64,000 nt of DNA, taken from positions 186,001 to 250,000 of the forward strand of contig NZ_JADPIE010000003.1 of NCBI RefSeq assembly GCF_015666175.1. The letters are read 5' to 3'. The position numbers and the translations under genes are program-made. Origin of the DNA: Halonatronomonas betaini. Lineage in GTDB: Bacteria > Bacillota > Halanaerobiia > Halanaerobiales > Halarsenatibacteraceae. This document shows positions 45,428 through 53,030 of this stretch, in pieces (the first letter of the stretch is position 1; every line of letters begins with the position of its first letter). Under the pieces are notes generated by a model. It was not told the DNA's origin. It worked only from the letters and a program-made list of their open reading frames with translations, and did no database searches.

Positions 45428-47107
45428 TTAAAAGATAATCCTTCTAACTTCAGCAATATCAGTCTCGCCTTCTCTAATCTTTTTGATGCCGTCTTCCTTT
45501 AATGATCGCATCCCCTTTTCTCGGGCTGCAGCTTCTAGCTTCTCCTCGGTTGCACCACTTGCAATCATATCCTTTATCTCATTATCGACCATAAATATTT
45601 CCTGCAGCGCCAGTCTGCCGCTGTAACCGGTATTGTTGCATTTCTGGCAGCCAACTGCATAATAGGCTGTATCCAGCTCTGCAATATCTCCAATATACTG
45701 CTTGTCCAGCTTATCAAGCTGTTTTTCTTCCTTGCAGCTATTGCATAGCCTCCTGACCAGTCGCTGGGCCACAATTCCATTTACCGAAGATGCCACCAGA
45801 TATGGCGGTAAGCCCATATCAACCAGCCTTGTCACCGAACTAACTGCATCGTTGGTGTGGAGCGTACTGAAGACCAGGTGACCTGTAAGGGCAGCCCTAA
45901 CTCCAATCTCGGCAGTCTCTTCATCCCGCATCTCACCGATCATTATTACATCCGGGTCCTGCCGGAGTATCGAACGGAGAGACTTGGCAAATGTCAGCCC
46001 GGTCTTTGGCTTGGCCTGAACCTGATAGATACCCTCAACATTGTATTCTACCGGGTCCTCAATCGTCACAATATTTATCTTCGGGCTATTTATCCTGTTT
46101 AAGCCGGCAAAAAGTGTTGTCGACTTTCCACTCCCTGTCGGACCGGTAAGTAGCATAATTCCATGGGGCTGCTGAATTAACTTTTCAAATTTCTCAATAT
46201 TATCTTTGGAAAATCCTAGCTTTTCGATATTCAAAAGGTTGGTATTCTGGGCTAAAAGCCTGACTACAACCTTCTCGCCATGGACTGTCGGCAGTGTCGA
46301 AACCCGCATATCCAGCTGGTTTCCATTTATCAGCATCCTTATCTTTCCATCCTGGGGCACCCTGTGTTCTGTTATATCCAGGTCGGCAATTATCTTAAAC
46401 CTGGAGACTAATGCCCTGTGTGAAGATTTCGGTGCCGTCATCTCCTTTTGCAGCACGCCATCAATCCTGTATCTCACCCTGATATACTTATCCTCAGGCT
46501 CTATATGAATATCACTGGCTCCCCGCTGATAGGCCCTGCTAATAATCGAGTTGGCCAGCCTGATAATCGGCGCCTCTTCAACCATCTCCAGCAGCTCAGC
46601 TTCGCCATAACTGTCATCCTGCTGGCTGTAATCCTCAAACTCTTCCAGAAAATCGCTGATATCCAGGCTGTCATCGGCATATATCCAGTTGATGGCCTCC
46701 TTTATCTTGCTGGCCGCCGCAATCACCGGCCGCACAATCAAGCCAGATACCCTCTCAATATCATCTATCGCCACAATATCAGTAGGGTCGGCCATCGCCA
46801 CCTTTATAACCTCTTCATCAACCTCTTCTATCGCAACAGCCAGGTGCCGCCTGGCAATATTCTCCGGTATATATTCAGCCAGCTCAGTATCAAAAAAGTA
46901 ATGATCTAAGTTGGCACTCGGTATCCCCTTTTGAAACTCCAAAACCTCAACTAAATCCTCTTCCTTTAGATAACCTTCATCGACCAGTATCTCGCCGATC
47001 TTCTTATCCCTGACATTCTGCAGATCAATTGCCCTCTCCAGCTGTTCCTCTGTTATATATTCATTTTCAAGTAATATTTCACCTAATTTTTTTATACTCC
47101 GCATCAA
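45428..47107 (-). CDS. pilB: Type IV pilus extension ATPase PilB with N-terminal MshEN (cyclic-di-GMP) domain
   Basis: The 559-residue motor has Walker A TGPTGSGKSTTLFAG, Walker B DPDVIMIGEMRDEETA and the tetracysteine zinc site (CNSCK and CQKCN). Residues 7-59 hold two 24-residue motifs, KLGEILLENEYITEEQLERA... and KIGEILVDEGYLKEEDLVEV..., each ending in Gln and separated by exactly 5 residues. This is the MshEN arrangement known to bind cyclic di-GMP in MshE and some PilB proteins. Both motifs begin with Lys where the consensus has Arg. The motor could therefore be switched on directly by the second messenger. Confidence 0.95.
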   Translation of the reverse strand: MMRSIKKLGEILLENEYITEEQLERAIDLQNVRDKKIGEILVDEGYLKEEDLVEVLEFQKGIPSANLDHYFFDTELAEYIPENIARRHLAVAIEEVDEEVIKVAMADPTDIVAIDDIERVSGLIVRPVIAAASKIKEAINWIYADDSLDISDFLEEFEDYSQQDDSYGEAELLEMVEEAPIIRLANSIISRAYQRGASDIHIEPEDKYIRVRYRIDGVLQKEMTAPKSSHRALVSRFKIIADLDITEHRVPQDGKIRMLINGNQLDMRVSTLPTVHGEKVVVRLLAQNTNLLNIEKLGFSKDNIEKFEKLIQQPHGIMLLTGPTGSGKSTTLFAGLNRINSPKINIVTIEDPVEYNVEGIYQVQAKPKTGLTFAKSLRSILRQDPDVIMIGEMRDEETAEIGVRAALTGHLVFSTLHTNDAVSSVTRLVDMGLPPYLVASSVNGIVAQRLVRRLCNSCKEEKQLDKLDKQYIGDIAELDTAYYAVGCQKCNNTGYSGRLALQEIFMVDNEIKDMIASGATEEKLEAAAREKGMRSLKEDGIKKIREGETDIAEVRRIIF

Positions 47108-47149
47108 AGCTCAAAGTACACCTCCAAAAAATCTAAATCAAAATCTAAT

Positions 47150-47719
47150 TTACCGCTTCTGAATCACAAAAACTTCAGGCGGATTTTTTTCCTGATTGAT
47201 AAACCTGTAATGGCTGGCATTATACGCCTTATAATCTAATTTCGCCGCCCAGGCTTCAATCTCCTGCCTCTCTTTTAAACCTTCTTCGTGTCCTGGATAG
47301 GCCGTTACTACTAAAATTCCGCCATTTCCAAGCAATTCCAGGGAATCCTCTAATGCCGGCAGTGTATTTGCCGCCTCAGTTACAACTGATTTATCGCCAC
47401 CTGGCAGGTATCCCAGGTTAAAAACTATCGCCTTCGGCCTTAATTCCTCAGTTTTTAGCAGACCCTTTAAATTACTGTGATCGGCCTGCCTCAGCTCAAC
47501 CTGCTCCATCAGGCCTCTGTCTTTTAGCTCCATTTCAGTGGCTTCTATTGCATCCTCCTGAATATCCAGGGCCAGCACCTTGCCAAACTCACCGACCAGC
47601 CTGGCCAGAAAACCTGTATCATGTCCATTGCCGCAGGTCGCATCTATTACAAAATCACCTTCATTTATCTGTCTTGCCAGCAAATAATGGCTGAATTCAA
47701 CCGCCTGGGGAATCTCCAT
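47150..47719 (-). CDS. mnmM: tRNA methyltransferase MnmM/YtqB family
   Basis: The 189-residue SAM enzyme shows DATCGNGHDTGFLARLVG as motif I, VLALDIQEDAIEAT as motif II and AIVFNLGYLPGGDKSV as the catalytic NxGYLPG segment. These features match YtqB, shown to methylate the wobble uridine modification of tRNA (MnmM). Older annotations call it rRNA methylase. It stands alone between pilB and a 290-base gap. The call to MnmM is from family resemblance. Confidence 0.9.
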   Translation of the reverse strand: MEIPQAVEFSHYLLARQINEGDFVIDATCGNGHDTGFLARLVGEFGKVLALDIQEDAIEATEMELKDRGLMEQVELRQADHSNLKGLLKTEELRPKAIVFNLGYLPGGDKSVVTEAANTLPALEDSLELLGNGGILVVTAYPGHEEGLKERQEIEAWAAKLDYKAYNASHYRFINQEKNPPEVFVIQKR

Positions 47720-47843
47720 AATATTATCCTCCCTATTATATAATAATTTTACCTCTGATTACAGAAATAATACTCACTATTGATAGTATAATTCTCCCAA
47801 ACTCTAAAAACTCCTGCAAAAGTTTTAGAATAAATAAAAAAAA

Positions 47844-47863
47844 TCGGGTATATTAATACCCGA
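47844..47863 (-). terminator. Intrinsic terminator of the radical SAM gene
   Basis: On the minus strand TCGGGTAT-TAAT-ATACCCGA (8 bp) is followed by TTTTTTTTATTT. It lies about 150 bases past the stop at 48010. The rest of the 290-base gap 47720-48009 is A+T rich and holds one copy of the TGCAGGA motif (47812-47817) and no gene. Confidence 0.88.
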
Positions 47864-48009
47864 CGAAAATTATATATAAAATAAGTCTATAATTTAACTC
47901 TTTACCATAGTAAATACTGATTATTCCAATTTTTAGCAGTGAGCTCTAAATAATACCAGACAATCTAAACAGGAAATTTAATCTTAAAATAACTATAGTC
48001 AATATTTAA

Positions 48010-48963
48010 CTAGCCTTGAAATTTATTTAATGCAGGGCCCTGCAGGTAATCAAAAAAATCACCCTGTTCAACTTCTCTCTCATTCATCTCTTCAATAATC
48101 ATATCATGTATCTTCCACCAGCTCATATCCCAGTTAACAAAGACACTGCCTTCCTCCGGTGCCCGGCCAATCAACCTCTGGACAGCAATCCTCGGATCAA
48201 GATACCTTAAAAAGGTTATTACTCTATCAATATACTCCTCAAGGCTTATCATCTCAAGCTCTCCAGCTTTAAACTGCCTGGCCAGCTCAGTACCTTCCCT
48301 GAGATACAGTGCATGGAGCTTCACATTATCAACCCGCAATGCCGATAGCACCCTGGCATTCTCCTTAACATCAATCATCTCATCCCCAGGCAAATTCAAA
48401 ATCAGATGGGCTCCAATTCCAAAATCAGATGTCCTGGCAGTCAGCACGGCATCAATAAACTGGGCCAGACTATGGCCCCGGTTCACATTCTGTAATGTCC
48501 GGTAATTTATAGTCTGTAACCCCAGCTCCAGAGTCAAGTTTATCTCAGGTTTTACAGTCTGTACCAGGTTCTTAATCTCCTGTAAATACTCATAATTAAC
48601 ACAGTCAGGCCTGGTCGATAATATCACCTCAACAATATCATCAACAGTCAAGGCCTCGCGCACATAACTCTTCAAATTATTAAGTGGCAGATAGGTATTT
48701 GTGAAATTCTGGAAATAGGCGATAAACTTATCAACCTTATATCTATCGCCGATATATTCCCTGAGTTCCAGCAACTGCTCCCGGACCGATTCATCAGGTT
48801 CACTCTCAAACCCGGCAGCCTGCTCGCCACAGTAAAAACAGCCCTCAGTTCCAAGCTGGCCATCCCTGTTCGGACAGGTCAGCGGCAGATTCACCGGCAG
48901 CTTGTAAGTTTTTTCACCATATCTATCTCTCAAATAAGCCGAATACTTATAATAGGGTTCCAT
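48010..48963 (-). CDS. Radical SAM protein, YhcC/TIGR01212 type
   Basis: The 317-residue protein has the family's unusual cluster motif CPNRDGQLGTEGCFYCG, in which the first Cys is well separated from the CxxC-like pair. It continues with TRPDCVNYEY, LELGLQTINYRTLQNVNRGH and GAHLILNLPGDEM. The C-terminal YLDPRIAVQRLIGRAP is typical. Family members are widespread with no proven function; a role in tRNA or iron-sulfur related modification is only suggested. It follows the cysteine desulfidase-like gene after a gap with three 21-base repeats. Confidence 0.88.
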   Translation of the reverse strand: MEPYYKYSAYLRDRYGEKTYKLPVNLPLTCPNRDGQLGTEGCFYCGEQAAGFESEPDESVREQLLELREYIGDRYKVDKFIAYFQNFTNTYLPLNNLKSYVREALTVDDIVEVILSTRPDCVNYEYLQEIKNLVQTVKPEINLTLELGLQTINYRTLQNVNRGHSLAQFIDAVLTARTSDFGIGAHLILNLPGDEMIDVKENARVLSALRVDNVKLHALYLREGTELARQFKAGELEMISLEEYIDRVITFLRYLDPRIAVQRLIGRAPEEGSVFVNWDMSWWKIHDMIIEEMNEREVEQGDFFDYLQGPALNKFQG

Positions 48964-49081
48964 ATCTAAAACTCCTCACAGCAAAATAGTAATATATAAT
49001 AGTAATATTATACAGTTACTATTTTACCGTACCATAACATTTATTGCAAACTAAAAATCCTTAAAATCCCCTGAATTTAAA

Positions 49082-49144
49082 CCTGCTCTATCACTCAACT
49101 TTCTGCATTATTACTCAACTTTATTTGCTCCATAACTTAACTTT
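49082..49144. repeat. Three tandem copies of a ~21-base repeat
   Basis: On the minus strand the copies are AAAGTTAAGTTATGGAGCAA (22 bases in all), AAAGTTGAGTAATAATGCAG (20) and AAAGTTGAGTGATAGAGCAG (21). They sit just past the stop of the gene ending at 49161 in the roughly 200-base gap before the radical SAM gene. Period of two helical turns suggests a protein-binding array, or it may be chance duplication. Confidence 0.7.
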
Positions 49145-49160
49145 CAGCCAAAATTTCAGC

Positions 49161-50552
49161 CTAAACCCGCTCCTTTTCCAGCATTATATCAAGTATCTCC
49201 CTGTCAGTGCTATCCATCCCTGGACTATTCAGCCTGGCCAGATTATCAAGCAGATCCTCCATATTATCAGCCAGCATCCCCTCAGATGGGCTCAGTCCAA
49301 TCCCCCGGCTGGCCAGCACAGCTGATTGCACAGCCCAGTGTGAAGATAACGCCACCTTATAGGCACAGCCTGTCTTGGCCCCATCACAGACAATTCCAGT
49401 CAGTACCCCGTATAAATTCAAACCGGCCTGAAAAATATCCTTTTTGCTGCCACCCAGGAGATAGACAATTCCGCCACTTGCCCCAAAGGCCGAAGCAACT
49501 CCAGCCCCGCACATGGCCGACAGCACGCCAAGTCTGGCTTTAACATAGACAGATATCAATATCGCCAGGGCCAGAGCTCTGATCAACTCTTCTTCGCTCT
49601 TTTCTAAAGCCTCAGCTGCTCCAATCATCGTCAGGAAGGCAGTTATCCCCTGATTGCCACTCCCAGCCAGTGACATCGCCGGCTGAGAACTCCCGGTCAT
49701 CCTGGCCTCAGATGCCGCCGATGCCAGCAGTGACGGATACTGCAACAGCTTGCATTCCTTCGAATCAAGTTTCAGCATCGATCTAATAGTGGCTGCCATC
49801 CCTGCCGATTTCTCCATGCCTTCATCGGCCAGCCTCTTTGATATCTCAATGCCTTCCCTTAATATTCCTAATTCGTCAACATCTATATTTTCAGCAAACT
49901 TAATAAAATCCTCAAGCTCATAATTCTCCACTGGCTGCCTCTTTCTCTTAACAGCATCCACCGGCTCAACCTTAAAATCCCCGATCTCATCGTTATGTTC
50001 AACAGCCTCAACAGCTGTATAATAATCTAAAATCACCAGCCGCAACCTCTCCACACCACTATCCATACCAGCATCCCTGCCCGCACCGCCACTAACAGTC
50101 AGCTCAAGATCTATCAGCAGCCGATTAATATCCCGATCAATCTCAACCTCAAAAAGTCCGGCCTTCACTAACTTCCTGGCTTCATCGATATCTCTATCCC
50201 TAAGATCACTTAAAACCTCCAGGTTCCGCTCAGAATCACCAGCCAGATATCCCAGCGCTGCTGCCATCGTCACCCCGCAGTCAGTCGTACCAGGTATTGT
50301 CACCCTGGCCGCATTCTTATATAAATTAGCATTAACAGTAATCTTTATCTTCTCTAGCTTACCAGCATTAACACCCTCACCAGTGCCATCAATTTTTCCA
50401 GAATTACCAGCGTTGCCAGTTCCACCAATTCTCCTTGTTAACTCCTGTCTCGCTCTGGCAGCAGCAAAGGCTACCGAAACCGGATCAGTACAACCCTGGG
50501 CCGGCATTAAAGCTTCCTCAATAATACTTTTTAACTCATCCATCATCTCCAT
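49161..50552 (-). CDS. L-cysteine desulfidase/UPF0597 family (serine dehydratase alpha-like)
   Basis: The protein (about 463 residues from ATG 50552) carries EALMPAQGCTDPVSVAFA at the start and GTTDCGVTMAAALGYLAGD. It has AGSGNQGITAFLTMIGAAE, and GAGVASAFGASGGIVYLLGG followed by DGAKTGCAYKV. These are the cluster-binding cysteines and glycine loops of the 4Fe-4S family that breaks cysteine to pyruvate, sulfide and ammonia (CyuA/CdsB). A GNAGNSGK and GEGVNAGK insert at about 55-75 is low-complexity and unusual. The start overlaps the upstream signalling gene by 17 bases. Confidence 0.85.
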   Translation of the reverse strand: MEMMDELKSIIEEALMPAQGCTDPVSVAFAAARARQELTRRIGGTGNAGNSGKIDGTGEGVNAGKLEKIKITVNANLYKNAARVTIPGTTDCGVTMAAALGYLAGDSERNLEVLSDLRDRDIDEARKLVKAGLFEVEIDRDINRLLIDLELTVSGGAGRDAGMDSGVERLRLVILDYYTAVEAVEHNDEIGDFKVEPVDAVKRKRQPVENYELEDFIKFAENIDVDELGILREGIEISKRLADEGMEKSAGMAATIRSMLKLDSKECKLLQYPSLLASAASEARMTGSSQPAMSLAGSGNQGITAFLTMIGAAEALEKSEEELIRALALAILISVYVKARLGVLSAMCGAGVASAFGASGGIVYLLGGSKKDIFQAGLNLYGVLTGIVCDGAKTGCAYKVALSSHWAVQSAVLASRGIGLSPSEGMLADNMEDLLDNLARLNSPGMDSTDREILDIMLEKERV

Positions 50553-52335
50553 ATTCCATTTCCACCCCTGTATTAATTGCTTCATCTTTTAGTTGATTGT
50601 CTTTAATCATCCCGCTATTTTCAACCATTGCCACAAATTCATCGACTAGTTTCCCGTCAAACTGTATACCCCGGTAATTCTTTAACTCCTCCAGGGCATC
50701 CTCCGGATCTCTAGCAGGTTTATATGGTCTGCCAGATATCATCACATCAAAGGCATCTGCAATCGCTATTATCCTTGAATATAAAGGGATCTCTTCACCC
50801 TCAAGACCATCAGGATACCCCTGGCCATTCCACCATTCATGATGGGCCAGTATATTTTCAGCCACATCATCATAATCCCTGAGAGAATTAATTATTCTAC
50901 TTCCGTATTCAGGATGCTTTCTGATCTCTTTCCAGTCATCCTTATCCAGTCTCTCTTCTTTAAAAATCAGATCATCTGGCAGCATATGCAGCCCGATATC
51001 ATGAAATTTCGCCAGAAAATCAAGATCCTCCCTGGCCTCATCACACAGGCCAATCCTTTCAGCCAGTCCTATAGCCAGCTCCCTTACATTATTCAGATGC
51101 TCTCTGGTTTCAAAGCTGTTTTCTTTAAGCTCTTCCAGCATATGCTTTACAAGATGCTCACCGCTATTTTCACCATCCAGGGCCTTATCACAATACATAT
51201 CCTTATCAGCCTCTTCTAAAACACTATTTATCTCCGTCTCACTATCAGATTTTACTGAAATCCCAATAGCCACCGAGATCGGATCCCCATTCTCATATGA
51301 AAGCAAGCAGTTACTTTTTATCCGCCTGTATAAAAGTTTAGCTGCATCATAATCAGTATTCGGCATCAGGATAACAAACTCATCTCCAGCCCATCTCGCC
51401 AGTATATCCTCCTGACGGATTGAGTTCTTTAATATATTTGCAACCTTCTTAAGATGTTCATCCCCGGCTTTATGGCCATAGGTATCATTAATTACCTTAA
51501 GCCCATTAACATCAATCATTACTATCGCCAGAGGCATCTGTCTTCCTGTATCAAGCCTTTTTAGCTCTTCCTCAAAAAATCGCCTGTTATACAATTCAGT
51601 CAGACTATCCCGGTATAACAGATAATTAATATCCTTTTCCCTCTTTAAAATCTCAGTAATATCCTGCGCAAATAAAAACCCATACTCCTGCCCATTATAG
51701 TTTAGATGTTTACAATTTATTTCAACCGGCAATTTCTTTTCCTGTTTAGTCTCCAGAGTAAGCCTGAATGTTAAAGGACCCTGATAATCCATATCCCGCA
51801 GGCAGTCCATATAAAGCTCTTCCCCGCTCTCACTTACTAAATACTCGAACTCTTCCCCGATTAATTCCTCTTTTTCATATCCTAATAAATCCGATGCATA
51901 TTTGTTAATATCAATTATTGTACTGGTCTCATCAAATAAAAAAGTCATCAAATTGGCATTCTCTATTCCAAATTGGGTCAGCCGATAATTAGCCATATAT
52001 TCCAGATATTTATCCCTTAAAAGCCCAATCCCCAGACTGAGAGCAATCGCAAAGGCTATATGCACAGAAGTATTTAAAAACGATGTAACTCCAAATCTAT
52101 TTATCGAAATAATACTTGCAACAATTATTAAAATAGCTGCTGGTATAACACCTTTAAACCCAGCAGTAAATCCAATTATTACAGCATAAAGAAGAAGAAT
52201 AAGCCCTAAAATACTTAATTCAGCATAAAAAGCCAGAATAAATAATAATAGGCCTGGTATCAAATAACATAATACTCTGGCCCCAATCCTCATCTTTCCT
52301 ATTTTAATGGCTTTTTCCCAGAGGTCAGTAAACAT
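50536..52335 (-). CDS. Membrane PAS-GGDEF-HD-GYP cyclic-di-GMP synthase/phosphodiesterase
   Basis: The 599-residue protein has about five N-terminal membrane helices (residues 20-115), a PAS domain (about 120-235), a GGDEF domain and an HD-GYP domain. The cyclase site reads RWAGDEFVILMPN, an AGDEF variant, with an inhibitory I-site RQED in the correct RxxDxxxRx position. The hydrolase has FHDIGLHMLP, HPEYGSRI and HHEWWNGQGYPDGL, so both metal ligands and GYP are intact. It could make or destroy cyclic di-GMP depending on PAS input. It diverges from the peptide gene and uses a TGATATAAT promoter like that gene's. Confidence 0.95.
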   Translation of the reverse strand: MFTDLWEKAIKIGKMRIGARVLCYLIPGLLLFILAFYAELSILGLILLLYAVIIGFTAGFKGVIPAAILIIVASIISINRFGVTSFLNTSVHIAFAIALSLGIGLLRDKYLEYMANYRLTQFGIENANLMTFLFDETSTIIDINKYASDLLGYEKEELIGEEFEYLVSESGEELYMDCLRDMDYQGPLTFRLTLETKQEKKLPVEINCKHLNYNGQEYGFLFAQDITEILKREKDINYLLYRDSLTELYNRRFFEEELKRLDTGRQMPLAIVMIDVNGLKVINDTYGHKAGDEHLKKVANILKNSIRQEDILARWAGDEFVILMPNTDYDAAKLLYRRIKSNCLLSYENGDPISVAIGISVKSDSETEINSVLEEADKDMYCDKALDGENSGEHLVKHMLEELKENSFETREHLNNVRELAIGLAERIGLCDEAREDLDFLAKFHDIGLHMLPDDLIFKEERLDKDDWKEIRKHPEYGSRIINSLRDYDDVAENILAHHEWWNGQGYPDGLEGEEIPLYSRIIAIADAFDVMISGRPYKPARDPEDALEELKNYRGIQFDGKLVDEFVAMVENSGMIKDNQLKDEAINTGVEMEYGDDG

Positions 52336-52408
52336 TTTTACTCCTCCTTCATAAACTCACCAAAAACTCTGCAAAAACTTTTTAAAATAAAAAGTTATCA
52401 GTAAATCT

Positions 52409-52417
52409 ATTATATCA
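52409..52417 (-). promoter_or_regulatory. Extended -10 promoter of the GGDEF-HD-GYP gene
   Basis: The minus strand reads TGATATAAT, an extended -10 element, about 75 bases upstream of the start at 52335. No clear -35 box is present. The same nine bases form the -10 of the divergent peptide gene at 52522-52530. The 424-base gap 52336-52759 is fully accounted for by these two promoters and the riboswitch leader. Confidence 0.6.
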
Positions 52418-52521
52418 TATATAAGATTCAAAATCTCATGGTATTTTACTCATTAAAAAAATAATTAGTAAAATTTTATTATAATTTTTGGCAATAAAAA
52501 CTATGCAAAACTTATTTTTTA

Positions 52522-52530
52522 TGATATAAT
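52522..52530 (+). promoter_or_regulatory. Extended -10 promoter of the riboswitch-peptide unit
   Basis: TGATATAAT is a perfect extended -10. The -35 region (TATGCA) is weak. Transcription would begin near 52537, about 18 bases before the aptamer P1 strand. This is the only plus-strand transcription unit in the window. Confidence 0.7.
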
Positions 52531-52554
52531 TGATAAAAGTGAAAAAATTATTTT

Positions 52555-52653
52555 CTCTACCCGAAAAAGGCTACTCTTTCCGAAAGGAAAGATTCGCAAA
52601 GTCTGTGAACCTGTGACTATCCATGTTATGGTTGCCAGATTGCCGAAGTGGAG
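52555..52653 (+). promoter_or_regulatory. Cyclic-di-GMP class I (GEMM) riboswitch aptamer
   Basis: P1 pairs CTCTAC (52555-52560) with GTGGAG (52648-52653). The core begins AAAGGCTAC, with G before C at the ligand position, the cyclic-di-GMP form rather than the A seen in cGAMP-specific relatives. The hairpin TCTTTCC-GAAA-GGAAAGA carries the GAAA tetraloop. The signature TTCGCAAAG follows, then a second hairpin ending GGTTGCCAGATTGCCGA. All expected elements occur in order at normal spacing. Confidence 0.93.
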
Positions 52654-52664
52654 GATAGGATTAT

Positions 52665-52702
52665 ACCTGTCGCCTCCTGGGTTTGACAGGTTATTTTTAT
52701 TT
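52665..52702 (+). terminator. Riboswitch expression platform: intrinsic terminator
   Basis: ACCTGTC (52665-52671) pairs with GACAGGT (52685-52691) and is followed by TATTTTTATTT. The loop contains CCTCC (52673-52677), which can pair with GGAGG at 52650-52654 in the 3' strand of aptamer P1. Formation of P1 and formation of that pairing exclude each other, so ligand binding should change termination. The simplest reading is termination when ligand is bound, but a second CCTCC at 52703-52707 leaves the direction open. Confidence 0.8.
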
Positions 52703-52759
52703 CCTCCCTTAAAGGGTATCCTGCTGAAAAGTAGCTCACAAATTTAAAGGAGGAAAAAA

Positions 52760-52969
52760 ATGCTTAAAAAAGCAACCGTATTACTTATCGTGTTCACCCT
52801 TATCGTCTCTTTCTCAATGACATCCTTCGCCTCAAATTCTAATGACATAGTCCAGTTTGAAAATGGAGAAAGAGTAATTTACAATCCAGCAGAACCAGAA
52901 GCCAATGGATATTCAGGTTCAGGCAATGGCCATGGCCCTAATAATCCACTATATGTAGCTGGAGAATAA
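52760..52969 (+). CDS. Small secreted peptide under cyclic-di-GMP riboswitch control
   Basis: The 69-residue product has a clear Sec signal (MLKKATVLLIVFTLIVSFSM then TSFA|SN) with cleavage after residue 24. The mature part is 45 residues, without Cys, acidic at first (NDIVQFENGERVIYNPAEPE), then Gly/Asn/Ser-rich (GYSGSGNGHGPNNPLYVAGE). AAAGGAGG precedes the ATG at a spacing of 7-8. I recognise no family. It is the only plus-strand gene, bracketed by two genes for cyclic-di-GMP enzymes, so it is likely a secreted structural, adhesive or signalling factor linked to surface life. Function is unknown. Confidence 0.88.
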   Translation: MLKKATVLLIVFTLIVSFSMTSFASNSNDIVQFENGERVIYNPAEPEANGYSGSGNGHGPNNPLYVAGE

Positions 52970-52997
52970 AAAACAAAAAAAAATCATTAATGATTTA

Positions 52998-53024
52998 AGG
53001 TTTATCGCTTTTAGCGATAAACCT
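52998..53024. terminator. Bidirectional terminator
   Basis: AGGTTTATCGCT and AGCGATAAACCT form a 12-bp perfect stem with a 3-base loop between the convergent peptide and HD-GYP genes. It is preceded by an A-rich stretch, which supplies a U-tract for the minus-strand transcript, and followed by ATCTTATT. Confidence 0.85.
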
Positions 53025-53030
53025 ATCTTA

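Noticed and set aside
49082-49144. The three 21-base repeats as a small CRISPR array.
   Set aside because: The units are contiguous without spacers, imperfect, and no cas gene is nearby.
52555-52653. The class I aptamer read as a cGAMP-specific GEMM variant.
   Set aside because: The base before the conserved C of the GGC segment is G, as in cyclic-di-GMP riboswitches, not the A that marks cGAMP-selective members. Binding tests would settle it.
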